Below are positions 34,409 through 46,629 of a DNA stretch of 64,000 nucleotides, in pieces. The stretch is from Delphinapterus leucas (lineage: Eukaryota > Chordata > Mammalia > Artiodactyla > Monodontidae): positions 65,383,094-65,447,093 of the forward strand of contig NW_022098057.1 of assembly GCF_002288925.2 (NCBI RefSeq). The letters run 5' to 3'. A program made the translations under genes and the position numbers. The notes below the pieces were generated by a model. That model searched no databases. It saw nothing but the letters and a program-made list of their open reading frames with translations, and had not been told where the DNA came from. The stretch's first letter is position 1. Every line of letters starts with the position of its first letter.

Positions 34409-35664
34409 AAATGTAGTGAATCAGTGAATGAAATCTCAGGTTTTTCTAACAATTCCATCTAGGTATCTTGGAAAGTTGAATGTTAAAAAAAATCGCTGAG
34501 AATTTTGTAGTTGAACCGACCTAAGCAGAGAGAAATCTGACCCACAAAAAACACTTAGATGATCAAGAGGCTGTTTTATCATTCTGGCTAGAATTAGTAA
34601 CATTTTTCCCTACACTATTTCTTTTGCCCAAAGGAATATCCCTAAAATTTCACTTGGTAATGAGATCGTAGCAGGGAGTAATCTAACAATTGGGAAAATA
34701 AGTTAGTTAGCCTTAGAGACGTTCTCATATTTATTACATCATTATGTACCAAGAGGTTTTTATGACATCTTATTTAAACACATATTGCCAGCCTGGAGGT
34801 TTAAATGGTGGATAGTCTATAATGAGACATTATATATTCAATTTTTCTGTCTCCTCCTGACCTTAGTATATGCCTATCAGAAAGGCTGGAAAGTGATGTA
34901 GTGGATAACATTTCTTTATTATAAAATGCAAGAATCAGTTCTTGAAATACTGATGACACCTAAAAAAGGTTAGAAAACTCACCAGATATGGCTTTTTTGC
35001 ACTTAAAAGTTATATTGGCTTTTCTGCTAGAAGGGTGATTTCCATTTTGATATAATTGCCTTGTTGTACCTGACATTTCAAAAATGTTATGTATCTATTA
35101 ATTTTCTTTAGGATGTAGTTCAGAAGTGGCCATATTTTATATAGGTGATAGTGCCATCTCAACTTCTCAATCCGCTGGAATTCTCGCAAGGATACGGCTC
35201 TATTTGGGAATAAGGATGCTCGAAAACCAGTTAGAAAAATACATTTTTATTCTCCTGCCCCCCACCCCCCCGTCCCACGTCTCTTTCACCGTATTTTGGA
35301 ATGGGCCAAACTACTGCCATTAGTTTTGAACTATGCAAAAAGACCTCAGGATTTGCATTGCACTGTTTCTCTCGAACCTGTTTCACACTACGAATTAGTC
35401 ATGAATTTTTACGCAGGAATTTGTAGGCAGGAATCTACTTTTTAAGATCAGATGAGCCAATAGCAATTATAAGGAAAAACATCTTTTTTGCCCTCTGTGT
35501 TTTTCTATCTCAATACATTTGTGACGGGATCACTTCCTTCCTTGCAACAAATTCTGGGAATGAGTTTTATTGTAAGTGTAGAGCCATTCTCAACCAACTT
35601 CTAGGCTGCTGGGTCAAGCTGTACCTATTCTTATTTATATCACAGAGGCTATTTGGGGAATAAT
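34409..35664. other. Non-genic sequence, no recognised element
   Basis: No gene or named repeat is recognised. A C-run lies at 35259-35271. Confidence 0.4.
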
Positions 35665-35830
35665 AATGGATTCTACACATTGTGTTAGCGATGTGAACAT
35701 TACATATACTTTCTCATTTCATTTAACTTTATTTAAACCTCTCATTTCCCCTGGGAAGTAGAAATTTCTGTCACCATTTTAGAGGTGAGGGAACTAAGGT
35801 CTAATTTTCAGTGAGGAAAAAACTAAGACT
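35665..35830 (-). repeat. MIR-like SINE fragment
   Basis: Antisense MIR pattern: 'acatatactttctcatttca', 'cctctcatttcccctgggaa', 'attttagaggtgagggaact'. It is well diverged. Confidence 0.55.
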
Positions 35831-37061
35831 CCATTTCCCCCAAGGAAACACATGTTTCCTAAGTAGCAGAACCCAGGTTTGCCTGATTCTAAAGAATCCC
35901 AGCCTTGCTTGTTTTACTGATATTTTCCAGCCACAGTGCCAGGGAGGCAGAAATCAAACATGCATGTACCTGCATTTCCCTTTTGGGGAAGAACAGGTGA
36001 TGTGTCCAGCATTACATAGCAATCTGTTTAATGTACTTCTTTGGAAAGGAAAAGAAATCCCTTGAAATACCTCTGGCATTTTTTCAATAACATTGAGGTA
36101 TCAGAACATTTGGGGATATCAAAGTAGTCAATTTCTCTAGGCGCCATAGACCTTACAGTGGTTGTATATTTTGTGGTTAGTAAATAGCCAAATGTGTTGT
36201 TCCTGCTCAGTTCAAAATAAAATCACTTCAATGAAGAAATGTCTTACTGAAACAATCTGTGTACGTTAATAATAAATGAATTCTGAAAGGAATTTAAAAT
36301 AATTTCTAAAGAGGCACAGAAGGAAATACCAAATTTAAAAGTAGCATTTCCTATTTGTTGGCAATAGTAAAAAGAACTTATTCTTTCTTTACTGCTCTCA
36401 ACTTCCATTATGCTTTGCCTCTTTGTGATCCCTTGAAATTCACACTTGTAGGTTACAGAACGCTATGGTTTTGTAGAGGAAGCAAATTATGGCCTGTGTG
36501 GCCCAATCCACCTGTTTTTGTACATCTTGCAACCTAATAATGGTTTTGATATATTTTAAATGGTATATTTTAGAGATATATTTAAAGATATATTTTAAAT
36601 ATCTTTAAACACCTAAAGAGTAATATTTTGTGACACATGAAAATTATATGAAATTCAAAATTCAATATCCATAAAGTTTTATTAGAATGCAAACTACACC
36701 CAAGTCCCTCTTACAACCTATTTCTAGAGCCATTGATGAACCCTCACATTCGCATTCGACACATGACTGTGCACATATCCCCACACTTACACCTGCACGT
36801 GTGTGTGCACGTGCAGGCTCACATGCACACCTCATGTGCCTCATTTTGGAGGAATGTTTTGTAGAGCTTTAAGACTCTTTTGTCTGTTTTCCCTTTTAAA
36901 AAATTCCCCTTGGCCTAATACTCATTAGCCTTGTCCTTTTATCTACTGCAATTTTCATTGCTTTCCTCATTCCTCTATTTTTTATTTTTAATTTCCCAGA
37001 GTTTTAAAACAGTGGTAAAGAAATGCAGATCTGTGGAATTTTGCCTTCTCTGTGTCCTTTC
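35831..37061. other. Non-genic sequence, no recognised element
   Basis: No gene is supported. An AT-rich inverted patch lies at 36548-36612, and a short CA/TG-rich patch at 36770-36830. Confidence 0.4.
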
Positions 37062-37063
37062 TA

Positions 37064-37371
37064 CAGTCGGCCCTCGTATGTGGCTTCTGCATTGCAAATT
37101 CAACCAACTGTAGATGGAAAATATTTTAAAAATCCAGAAAGTTCCAAAAAGCAAAATTTTGAATTTGACACATGCTGGAAACGATTTACCTAGCAGTTTC
37201 ATTGTATTAGGCATTATAAGTAATCTAGAGATGATTTAAAATATACGGGAGGATGTGCGTAGGTTATCTACAAATACTACACCTTTTTATATAGGGGACT
37301 TGAACATCCTCAGATTTTGGTAGTTGCTGGGGTCCTGGAACCAGTCCCCCATGGATACTGAGGGACCACTG
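37064..37371 (+). mobile_element. TcMar-Tigger non-autonomous DNA transposon
   Basis: The 308-bp element starts CAGTCGGCCCTC and ends GAGGGACCACTG, a near-perfect inverted pair. TA dinucleotides flank it (37062-37063 and 37372-37373). Internal blocks 'gtattaggcattataagtaa' and 'ggaggatgtgcgtaggttat' are characteristic. It lacks transposase coding sequence. Confidence 0.93.
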
Positions 37372-37373
37372 TA

Positions 37374-37969
37374 TTGTGTTTGTGGAACTATGTCACAAGT
37401 ATTGGGAATCCTGTGAAACGCCAGCTGCATCAACGTACTTATCTTCTCAGTTTTTTCTCTTTCTCATACAGTCTTGCTGCATTCTCCTTTATTGTTTGTC
37501 TCACTACCTTTTGACAACAGCAGTTGCTGTCTTATTATTTAGTTGACTCCACTTGTTATTTATGATTTTGAACATTTTTGGACTCCTTGTAAGGAAGTAA
37601 GGTGACATTCAATATTGTTAGTGTGTCAAAGAGCTTTGAGATGTCTAAATTTCTTTAAATTGCTCCAAGGGCATTTGGGCCACAGGAAAACTGACCACAG
37701 TATTTTAATATGATCTCATTCATATCACCTTTAAATTTTCTTTATGATATTAATAGCAAGTGACTCTAACAAGTAATTGGGATCATCATTCCCAAAGTCC
37801 ATTAAACCCCATTCAGATAAAAGTGATTATGAAGTGGTAAAAATACTTGAAATGGACCCTGTACAAGGCAGTTTCTCATGGATTAATTCTTTCCTTTGAG
37901 TCCCCAGTTTTGGAGAGAACTTTATGTGATAGCTGTCTAGGCCAACAAAAACCTTTAAAAATGAATTTT
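37374..37969. other. Non-genic sequence, no recognised element
   Basis: No gene or named repeat is recognised. Confidence 0.4.
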
Positions 37970-38480
37970 TTCAGTAATAATTGATTTACTGCTATGTGCC
38001 AGGCAGTCTTCTGGGTATTGAGGGTATCACAAAATAGGCATTTAGCTCTTGCTCTTACACGGCTTTCATCTTAGAAAATGGAGACAGTAAAGTAAGAAGA
38101 TAAACAAACAAACAGGCTTCTGGTAGGAGGGGGAAAATAGGCAGGCTAGGTGATAGAAAGTAACTGGTGTCAAGGAGGGCCTCCTTGAGGAGGTGACATT
38201 TGCTCTGAGACCTTACTGATGAGAAGGAGCTAGTCGTGGGACTATTGGGGGAGGGCAGTGCATTTCAGGGAGAGGGAACAGCCCCTGCCAAACTCCTATA
38301 AATGAAACCAAGTACGGTGAGTTTGAGGTAAGAAAGAAGGCCAGTACGACTGTAATGTAATGAGAGCAGATGAGTGATGATGCTGAAAAAATAGACAGGG
38401 GAGACATTTGGGTTTTATTCTAAAACCTATGAGAAACTCTTGGTTGTTTTTTGATCAGAGGGGTGACATGATTTCATGAT
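37970..38480 (-). repeat. L2 LINE, long 3' fragment
   Basis: About 500 bp of colinear antisense L2: 'gctatgtgccaggcagtctt', 'gcctccttgaggaggtgaca', 'ttcagggagagggaacagcc', 'gggttttattctaaaa' and 'gaggggtgacatgatttcat'. Confidence 0.85.
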
Positions 38481-39419
38481 ACCCATAGACATGCTCTCTG
38501 TTTTGTCTTCATGAAGATTCTAAGAGACACCCCTTCTGCTCTTCTGCCAAGTAAGCCCTGTTCCCTTCCAGATCTTTCTACCAGAGATGGGGTCAAAAAG
38601 CAGTTGTAGGAATCTTCTTTTAAATCCCAATGTTTTTTTTTTTTTGTTTCATTCTACTACTTTTTTTTCCTAGCATCTTTTTTTTTTTTTCCTAGCATCT
38701 TTTAACCCCAGAATAGCTTCTCACTTCATATTTGACAAAAATCTCTCATCCTTACCCCTTCCAAGCTCAACAAACCTAAAAACTTTCACACATTTAGGGA
38801 AGTTATCCTACAGATCCTATAGCATAATTGGTCTCAATTTCATTTTTTCCAACTTCCACTAATTATGAAATATGTGAAATCTCCAAATAATAAAATACAG
38901 CCTATCCTCTTTCATTAAAACATAAGTTTCTAGAAGATAATCACTTTCATATGTTCTGAATGTTGGAATCTAGCTTATTAAATGTTATGTGTATATATTA
39001 ATAAAGACAGGAGATAAAGAGCACAATTATTAGGGTGAGAAAAGAGATAGAAGAAAGAGTTAAGGATAGTTCATGTTCTCCTGGCCCTTGCCTCTTGTCT
39101 CTTCATTTTATCACGTCTTGAGTGTTTCAACTTTGAAATATATCATTTTTGCCTCTTTTCTGCATTATGTGTTTATACGTTTTTTCCCCATATTATTCTA
39201 TAGATTGCAAAATACACTTCTTACTGTTTTCTTAACACACACAGACTTCTTTCAATTCTGTGTGTTACACTGTATTAAACAATACATATCTACTGAGTGC
39301 CTATTAACTACAAGGTGTATCCTATGTATTAAAGAGATTATTGAGTTCTTTGAGCTTAAAATCTTTCACTAATCTGAATGTAGGATATAATATTCTGTAA
39401 TTTAAAAAAGAGTTTATGT
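38481..39419. other. Non-genic sequence with T-runs
   Basis: No gene is supported. A T-rich patch at 38630-38702 includes two copies of a T-run followed by CCTAGCATCT, a short tandem duplication. The open frame at 39073-39372 is hydrophobic but carries no recognised domain. Confidence 0.45.
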
Positions 39420-39860
39420 TTAATTCAGTTGGTACTAATTATGTTATGATAGAAAAGCCAACTTAAACTAGCTTAAGCAAGTAAAGGGGATTTATGAGTT
39501 TGTCTTCTATAAAGTCTCAGTCTTCATGCAGCTATTGTTCCAGGGACTCAGACAGCATCCTCATTATTTGGCTTATTTCCATCTCTCAGTCCTGATTTAT
39601 ACTATATCAATTTAATCCTCCAAATATACACCATAATTTCCTGTTGCTCCAAGCACCCCCCTTCCCAGTAACTTAATCTCTGGTTTCAGGAGAAGACGTG
39701 TCTTCCACACCACCTAAATTTGTGTATCTCATTTCCCTGACTGTAGTTATTGGTTCATAAAGGGGCCTCTTATCTAATCAGATAAAACTATAAATAAGCT
39801 GACTCTCGCTAGGATAGTAGTAAGAGAAAGACATGTTCATCTCTTTTTACTGGAATTTGA
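39420..39860. repeat. Mammalian interspersed repeat, family unresolved
   Basis: The order 'gccaacttaaactagcttaa', 'caagtaaaggggatttatga', 'cagggactcagacagcatcc' and 'catctctcagtcctgattta' recalls a common mammalian repeat. I cannot name its family with confidence. Confidence 0.45.
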
Positions 39861-40184
39861 AACTGAGAAGAATTGTTCTTGGAGCATCAGGGAATCACTG
39901 CATATATTTGGGGTATTAAACCAAATAACATAAACGGAATTGAGAGACGGAGAGAAAACAAGTACTGAGGATGCCATTTGAGTCTGTGGAACAGAATTGA
40001 AAAAGTGATTGAGACTTTGTAGTCTAAATCCCCTTATTGGCTTCAGCTAGTTTGAGTCAGTTTTTCTGTCAGAACACAAATTACCCTCACTGAGATAAAA
40101 ATATAAAAAATTTAAACTGCTGTATCCTGTATGCAGATCAAGAGATTTTTGAGGTCAAAGTTTCATAAAATCATAAAAATTTAG
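39861..40184. other. Non-genic sequence, no recognised element
   Basis: No gene or named repeat is recognised. Confidence 0.4.
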
Positions 40185-40360
40185 ACTTGGGAGGGATTTT
40201 GTACATCTCTTTTTCCAATCCCCACAATTTGCAGTTAGGCAAATGAAGAATCAGTGAGGTTGAGTAACATACTCAACATCTCAGAAACAGCCAAGGTGAG
40301 CAGAAGAATCCAAGTATCATGGCTTCTAGTTCTGTGCTGCTTCCAGTATTCTACACTTTA
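40185..40360 (-). repeat. MIR-like fragment
   Basis: The pattern 'gggagggattttgtacatct', 'caatttgcagttaggcaaat' and 'gaggttgagtaacatactca' fits the widespread antisense MIR-type sequence. It is diverged. Confidence 0.5.
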
Positions 40361-41557
40361 ATTTTGGTGAAACGATAAACCTGTGGATATATAAAAATTG
40401 TTCTTGGTCAGGGTTATTTTTCCCCCTCCTCTTTGGTCTCATTTGCAGTAGCAAAATTCAAAAAACACAATTCTTGTAAGAATGTCTTATTTTAAGCTCT
40501 CCCTGCTTTTCATCTGAATATTTCATTTTAATCATGTTCTTTTAGAAACTTTTCATTTTTATATGTAGCAAAGGCAATAATTCAAACCAACAGTTCGCAA
40601 AACATGAACTGTTCGCCACGATAAAAAAATCTATGAACTACATCTAGGTTATTGCTTTTTTCACTTATTTTTTTTATACATGCCAACAAAGATTATAAAA
40701 TAAACATTTTAGAATTGTCACATGTTTAACCCTATATAATCACTAATAAATGACAGTTCAGTTTTTTTTTTTTTTAATTCTATGTGGCAAATCAGATAAA
40801 CTGCAGTTACAAGAAGCCAGGAAAGGCTTTGTAATAATGTTCCCTGATTCTGATATTGTTCATATAGTATCATTCCAAGTTTTAAAGAATAAAAATTCAG
40901 TTTTTATTTTAGAATGATTTATTAGTCATGTAAAGCTGTTTTATGTTTATGATGAACAGGAATCAAATTAGAAACTGGGCATCAGGAGACCTGGGATTTA
41001 GATCTGGTTCATGGTATGGCCTTGGCTTTTAGCTACCTCATCTCACTGACACGTTCAGAAATGAACTCTCCAGCACTAACATTCTATTTTCAGCATGAAT
41101 AACATAACAAGCCTCCAGAACTGTGCATATGTGTTTTTACTTTATTTCAGACTTCCAAGAAATGTTTATAAATAACATCCCTGAGGGAGACAAACCTTCT
41201 AAATTTAAGTCCTACAAATTTTTATCAGAAAAATTTAATAATCTCATTGAGTTTTGTAACTTCTTCTGAGAAGTTAAGGGAGATAGTTCATTTTTTGGCA
41301 TTCATTATAAGAAAGCTGCTAAATGTTAATTAATTGGAAAGAAGTCTACTGAGAAAGAAAGCACTAAATCTATTATAAAAATGACTTATTTTTTTGCCAA
41401 GTGCTTTATAATTAAAACAAAACTCAGGTGGAAGAGAAGCTTAAGCAATGCCAATAATATTAATAAAATATTGATTGTTTTACACTGCTTTCATGCTGAG
41501 AATGACTAAGTCCTTATTTACCCCATAATGTACTTTTTGGGTAGCTTCAGCTTGGAA
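40361..41557. other. Non-genic sequence, no recognised element
   Basis: No gene or named repeat is recognised. Confidence 0.4.
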
Positions 41558-41770
41558 CATAGTTTCTCAATCTCGGTACTATTGACTTTGAGGCCAGATA
41601 ATTCTTTGTTATGGGGAATGTTCTACGCATTGTAGGATATTTAGCAGCATCCTTGGCCTCTACCTACTAGCTGCCAATAGCACCACCACCCTCCTCCTAT
41701 CAGACAAGCTAAATAAGCCAAATATCCCTGGTAAAATTGCCCTCCCCTCACACCCCACTTGAGAAGTATA
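41558..41770 (-). mobile_element. MER20-type hAT-Charlie non-autonomous transposon
   Basis: Antisense MER20 order: 'catagtttctcaatctcggt', 'ccagataattctttgttatg', 'attgtaggatatttagcagc', 'ggcctctacctactagctgc' and a 'cacttgagaag' end. The middle part near 41690-41740 is diverged. In placental mammals some MER20 copies act as progesterone-responsive enhancers, but nothing here shows that for this copy. Confidence 0.85.
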
Positions 41771-42879
41771 CAAACTGGGACAAAATCATAGAGAGGTCAA
41801 CTTATTTTATGGCAGGTCAGATGACTAGTCATTAACACAGCTGTGTTTAGGAGCCATGCCTCATACCTCTATCATTGATCAAAGCTCCTTCTGTGTGTGT
41901 GTGCGTGTGCGTGTGTGTGTTAGATTACTATGTATGTTTTAGTTATTGTGGTCCTTTATTTAAAAACGTTGCCTTCTCCTGCCTACCCTACCTTTGCCAT
42001 ATAGCAAGGGTTTTACCTGATTGCCTTTAGGGTATCCTAAGTCCTCATGCCTACTCCACATTCCCTATCTTTGTTCAAACCAGCCCAAAATATAAAAGGA
42101 TTGCTTTTGTTTACATCAGGCTGTCATTCTAGATTTTACCAAGTGCAACAATTTAGCAGTTCCCTCAAACTTGAATGAGTTGCACCTGAAAGAAAAAAAT
42201 GCTCTCATAGTATCATGCTTATTAAAAGTTTTAAAGATTTGATTGAGCATTCCCATGGTGATGACTCCCCTAGCACATTACTGCATTCATGCAAATATTT
42301 TTGCCTATCAAACATTAAATATGGAAAAGATCTGTAGTGTCATTTGGTTCACTTCGCTATCACTGAAGCATTGCATCTCCATAATGCGTGTTGGCCTACT
42401 GTTCCCAGTCCAATTTAAACTCTAAGTAATGACTGTGTATTTCTACTTCCTTTGGGAAAGCATTACAAAGTTTCATTTACTGTTTCTTAACCACTTATAA
42501 TAGCATTGGTAGTTAATGTTCTAGAATTTTGATAGTAGAATTTTCTGCTAATCTATTTTTCTCTGTTAGAGGTGAAAATTTTAATATCAGCATGTTTTTC
42601 ATACATACCAGCTTTATTTCCTAAGATTACAGAATGCGTCTGAAGTTTTGTCATTTCTAGTCAACCATAATTTTTTCCTCCACACAGTTGTTTGAATAGA
42701 TTTGAAAGCCTTATGCCTGATAGCACCTTACACTTCAAAGAACGTGCTGCAACCACCTTACCTGAATTTTACAAGATCACTTTGGAAGTAAGCAGGCCAG
42801 CAGCAGAGCTTTCTTTGATAGATGAATACATGGGGGCTCATCAGAGTTAAATAACTTTCCTAAGTCACTAATATTTGCA
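41771..42879. other. Non-genic sequence with (GT)n
   Basis: No gene is supported. A short (GT)n lies at 41894-41920. A possible diverged MIR-like patch lies near 42725-42860. Confidence 0.4.
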
Positions 42880-43045
42880 TCGCTCTTTAAGAATTGGAGA
42901 TGAGTGATCTATACTGATTATCTCATTTGCTCCACCACACTATGAAGCAAGCAGGACAAGTGTTATTATGCCTCCGTTTTTCAGAAGAAGCAGAGAAAAC
43001 TGAAGCCCAGGAGACTGAAGCGACAGAGCAAGTGAATGATGGTAC
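42880..43045 (-). repeat. MIR SINE fragment
   Basis: Antisense MIR: 'atctcatttgctccaccaca', 'ctatgaagcaagcaggacaa', 'attatgcctccgtttttcag', then a diverged 'gagaaaactgaagccc'. Confidence 0.65.
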
Positions 43046-44869
43046 TCAATTTAGGTCTTTGGCCTCACATTTCAATGTATTCTTTTATTTTGCATTTTTC
43101 TGTCTTGCTTCCATAATTATTTACCTCTTTCTTTTATTATTAAAAAGCCTTCACCATGCAGATGTTGGAGAATGAGGATTTCACGTGGATTCATAGATAG
43201 TAAAATTCAATGATTTAGAGAAAGAATCTCCTGAGAAAATAATTTACTCGATTTGTTGTTTGCATACAAAATACAGAGTATTAGATTCATTCTCGTACTC
43301 GTTTCTTTGTTCCCACTCTCCCTTCCATCCATATCTTAATCTGTGGCCATTCAGAGGCTCACTTTTGAGGAGATAGCCTCTATATTTCTTTTGCATTAAT
43401 TCTTACATAATAACATTTTTTCTTTTAATTAATATACATGTACATTGTATAACCCCATATAAAAAGACTGATTGGTTTGGGAAGAGCTAAAGAAATACTA
43501 GTCTCAACAGCCAGGGGTCATTCCAAAACTGTCCCTACACAGAAAGTCTGCCAGTGCCTCTTAGATTACACACATTTCATGGAGTATCTTACCATGAATG
43601 GACAAATGGGCAACTCTGGAAGAATTTGCATCAAAGCTGAAGAGCTGACATACTCTTTGAAACTTACTGAGATAAAGCCTCCTCTCAGCCCACTTAGAGA
43701 CTAGGCTCATGCAAGTGGTACTGACACTCGGGACCCAGCATTTCTGCTGGTTGGCAGCTGAGTGGTCTTGCACTGATCTGCTGCTATGCTGCTGTGGGGA
43801 AAGTTGCCATTTGCCTGGGATGGAAACACACTCTTTTTGGCTATCAAACACCCAGCAGTTAATTTCCATTAAAATCCAAGCGCTTTGAAAAATCTCCTTT
43901 GGGGGAAATGAGAAACCAAATAAAAAAGAAAAATTAAAAAGGATACCTTTTATATATAAAATGAAAAAGTCATTTTTAGGTTAAAGACAGTCTTAGAGAA
44001 GTAAGAAAAGTAAAAATCTTTTAAGAAATCCCTGAGGTTCTTCTTCCAATTATTGGCAACCATTCAATCTTATTTAGAATGTTGGGTTGCCTAGTTAAAT
44101 GAAAGGTACAGCACATTGTGTCCTTACTGAATCTTTTAGCAGCTGAAAATGATAGAAGTCCTCATACTACAAGAGCCTGAGGTGATTAAGGAGGAATGCA
44201 GTAACCAACCACTTTATTTAAGCCAGGGCACCAGTACTGGTTTTTTCTTTTGAATATGATTTTTTAGGTAAATTTATTTTCAGACCACCTATTCCAGTCT
44301 GACTTTTGTAAAGGTCAGTGAAAGTATGTTAGGTTTCATTTTCTAGAATATTTATTCCTATTTGGAATGTAATTATCGGTTTACAGTTTGGATTCCCAGG
44401 CATTTACTGTGAAGATGTTAGAATTTAGAGCTCCCAACATCGGGTCCAAGTGAGTTAGGCAGAGCAGTTCTCTAATGGTGACTTCAGCACATGGATAGTG
44501 AAATGAGTCAGGATAACATGCAGTTGCTCCCCAAGGCCTCATTTGGGGGAAACTACTTTTCTTTTATATAATAGACAAGTAGGTAATTTCTTCTAAAAAA
44601 CACTCAAACATAACATCTGGCATATCAATCAATCAATATGTATCCAAATGTTTTTTTCCAGCCATGGTGAAAATCATTTCATCAGTGAAGTTGCACAAAA
44701 TTTATGTAGACACTGAAGATTACTTCTGTGTCATAGACACGGCTTATGTTACATATGATCCCTGCCCCAGAGAATATGAAGTTTATTTGCAAAGATTAGG
44801 GATATGAGTAAAATCCTTCAGTATTCTCCTGCTTGTCTCTTTAGCTGCCTCTCATCATTCCCTCCGCCT
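43046..44869. other. Non-genic sequence, no recognised element
   Basis: No gene is supported. Overlapping frames on opposite strands at 43477-43704 and 43869-43561 have no recognisable domain. Confidence 0.4.
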
Positions 44870-45625
44870 TATCATTTGCTTTGTGGCCATGATAAATTGC
44901 TTGTACTTCCTTGCACACCAAACTTTTTCTCACCTTAGTTTCTTTCTTCAGGCCATATATCCATCTGTCTGAAAGTGTTTCTATTCCCATCCTGTCTCCT
45001 ACCTTGTCTGGGTAATTCCTAAGCATCCTGTATGACTTAGCCTGAGTCTTCATTTCTGTTCATGAAATATATCGGACATATGTGTCACAATCACTGCACT
45101 TACCACTAGGGCAAATTGTGTCATTCCTTAGCTCAGAACTTTTCAGTGATACCCCATGGAACTCAAAGGAAAAGCCAAAGTCCTTACAAAGGCCTATAAG
45201 TCCCTAGCAAACACCAACCCATCACCACCATCTCTTACAACTTTCCACTAGAATTAGTTCGTTTTTGCTGCACTGCCTCAGGACTTTTGTACGTGCTCTT
45301 TTTTTTTTTTTTTGGTCTGGACCAGTCTTGTCCCAAATATCTACATGGCTTGCTCATTTCCTTCAAGATATATATATATACACACACATACACACATATA
45401 TAATATATATACAATTTTATTATATATTATATATAAGTATGTATTAATAATATTAATATATATAATATATTGTATATTATTTTAATATTGTATATTATAT
45501 ATAATTTTTGAATCTCCCCCTGTGAAACATAGGCTCCATGAGTACATTCTGTCTGTTTTGTTCCTTTCTCTATTGCCAATATGTCCCAAAGTAGGCACTC
45601 AATTAGTATTTATTGGAAGAATAAT
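44870..45625 (+). repeat. L2 LINE 3' fragment with internal AT-rich expansion
   Basis: Sense L2: 'cagtgataccccatggaact', 'aaagtccttacaaaggccta', 'cactgcctcaggacttttgt', then after a T-run and a TA/CA expansion (45299-45507) 'aaacataggctccatgagta', 'ctctattgccaatatgtccc' and the terminal 'ggcactcaattagtatttat'. The portion before 45100 is only weakly L2-like. Confidence 0.75.
45366..45507. repeat. (TA)n/(CA)n AT-rich low-complexity tract
   Basis: Mixed TATA, CACA and ATTATAT units, rich in short palindromes, lie within the L2. Confidence 0.9.
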
Positions 45626-45734
45626 CAACTTTAGTGTTTTTTATTCAGATTGTTAGTACTTGGAGGGCAAAAAACAGTATCTCATTAATTTTTACATCAC
45701 TAGCCTCTATAATATCATCTGGATTATTTATTCA

Positions 45735-45860
45735 GTAAATTGTTAATTTATTCAAAATATTTGTTAAACAGCTACTTATTTTCCAGGTATTATTTAAGCC
45801 ACTGGATTTAGGGGAGTTATCAACATAATGTCACTTCTCTCATAAATTTTAATTTTAGTT
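45735..45860 (-). repeat. L2 LINE 3'-end fragment
   Basis: Antisense L2 end: 'ttattcaaaatatttgttaa', 'cagctacttattttccaggt', 'gagttatcaacataatgtca'. It lies tail-to-tail with the sense L2 ending at 45625. Confidence 0.6.
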
Positions 45861-46629
45861 CAGAAAATCATTGAATATTGAAGGGACAAATGAATGTGTC
45901 TTGAAGAAGGTTGTGGACCTTAAATAGTGAGAAGGTGGTGAGGGCACAACAGTGTAGGTTGGGAGATAAAATATATTTAGGGTATTATAGATGAGTGCTT
46001 GAAGGAAATGTAGCTGTCCATTCATACATACCAACATGCCTAGGCTCCGCAGGTGACTTACATAATTTGCCTTCCTTCCTCCTTGAATTGCCTTTACTCT
46101 AGCTGTTACATCATCACCCTACACTGATGGACATAATAATAGTTATATGTTTCATCTTTTGTTCACTTTAGGGGAGTTATTAAGAACACTTCTCACTATA
46201 GTACAGTGTTTTTCTTATGAGAAAAATTTTCTCACTTCCCAGTACCATAAGTAATTACGTTTTTGAGAAGTTGGTTTATTTTTATGGGTTTAAAATATAT
46301 AATATATAATTTGTAACTTCCCCTTTTCATTGCTGGTTGAAAATCCTGAGGCAAAAATGTGACCTGTCCCTGGGAAGTAAACGGTATCTAGTGGATTGTA
46401 CATTGTGTGTAAATAGAGCTTTAACTTTATTGTTTTATTTCATTTACTCTTTAGCTTACTTTCCCACTTAAGTTTTAAGTAAAAATGCATATTTTTGTAT
46501 GAACCCTTAATACTGTTTGGGAAGATGAAAGAGATAAAAACCACCTATTTATGGAATAAAGTAAATTCTCTTGGAGTGGAATAAAGTTCCTCAGGCAAGG
46601 CTTGTCAAAGTGATCATACCCATTTCATG
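45861..46629. other. Non-genic sequence, no recognised element
   Basis: No gene or named repeat is recognised. Confidence 0.4.

Noticed and set aside
34015..34462. Overlapping frames of 72-135 codons on both strands
   Set aside because: They arise from the (TG)n run and the GC-rich SINE, where stop codons are rare.
43477..43869. Opposed frames of 75 and 102 codons
   Set aside because: Neither shows a domain, a plausible initiation context or repeat-independent support; overlapping opposite frames of this length occur by chance.
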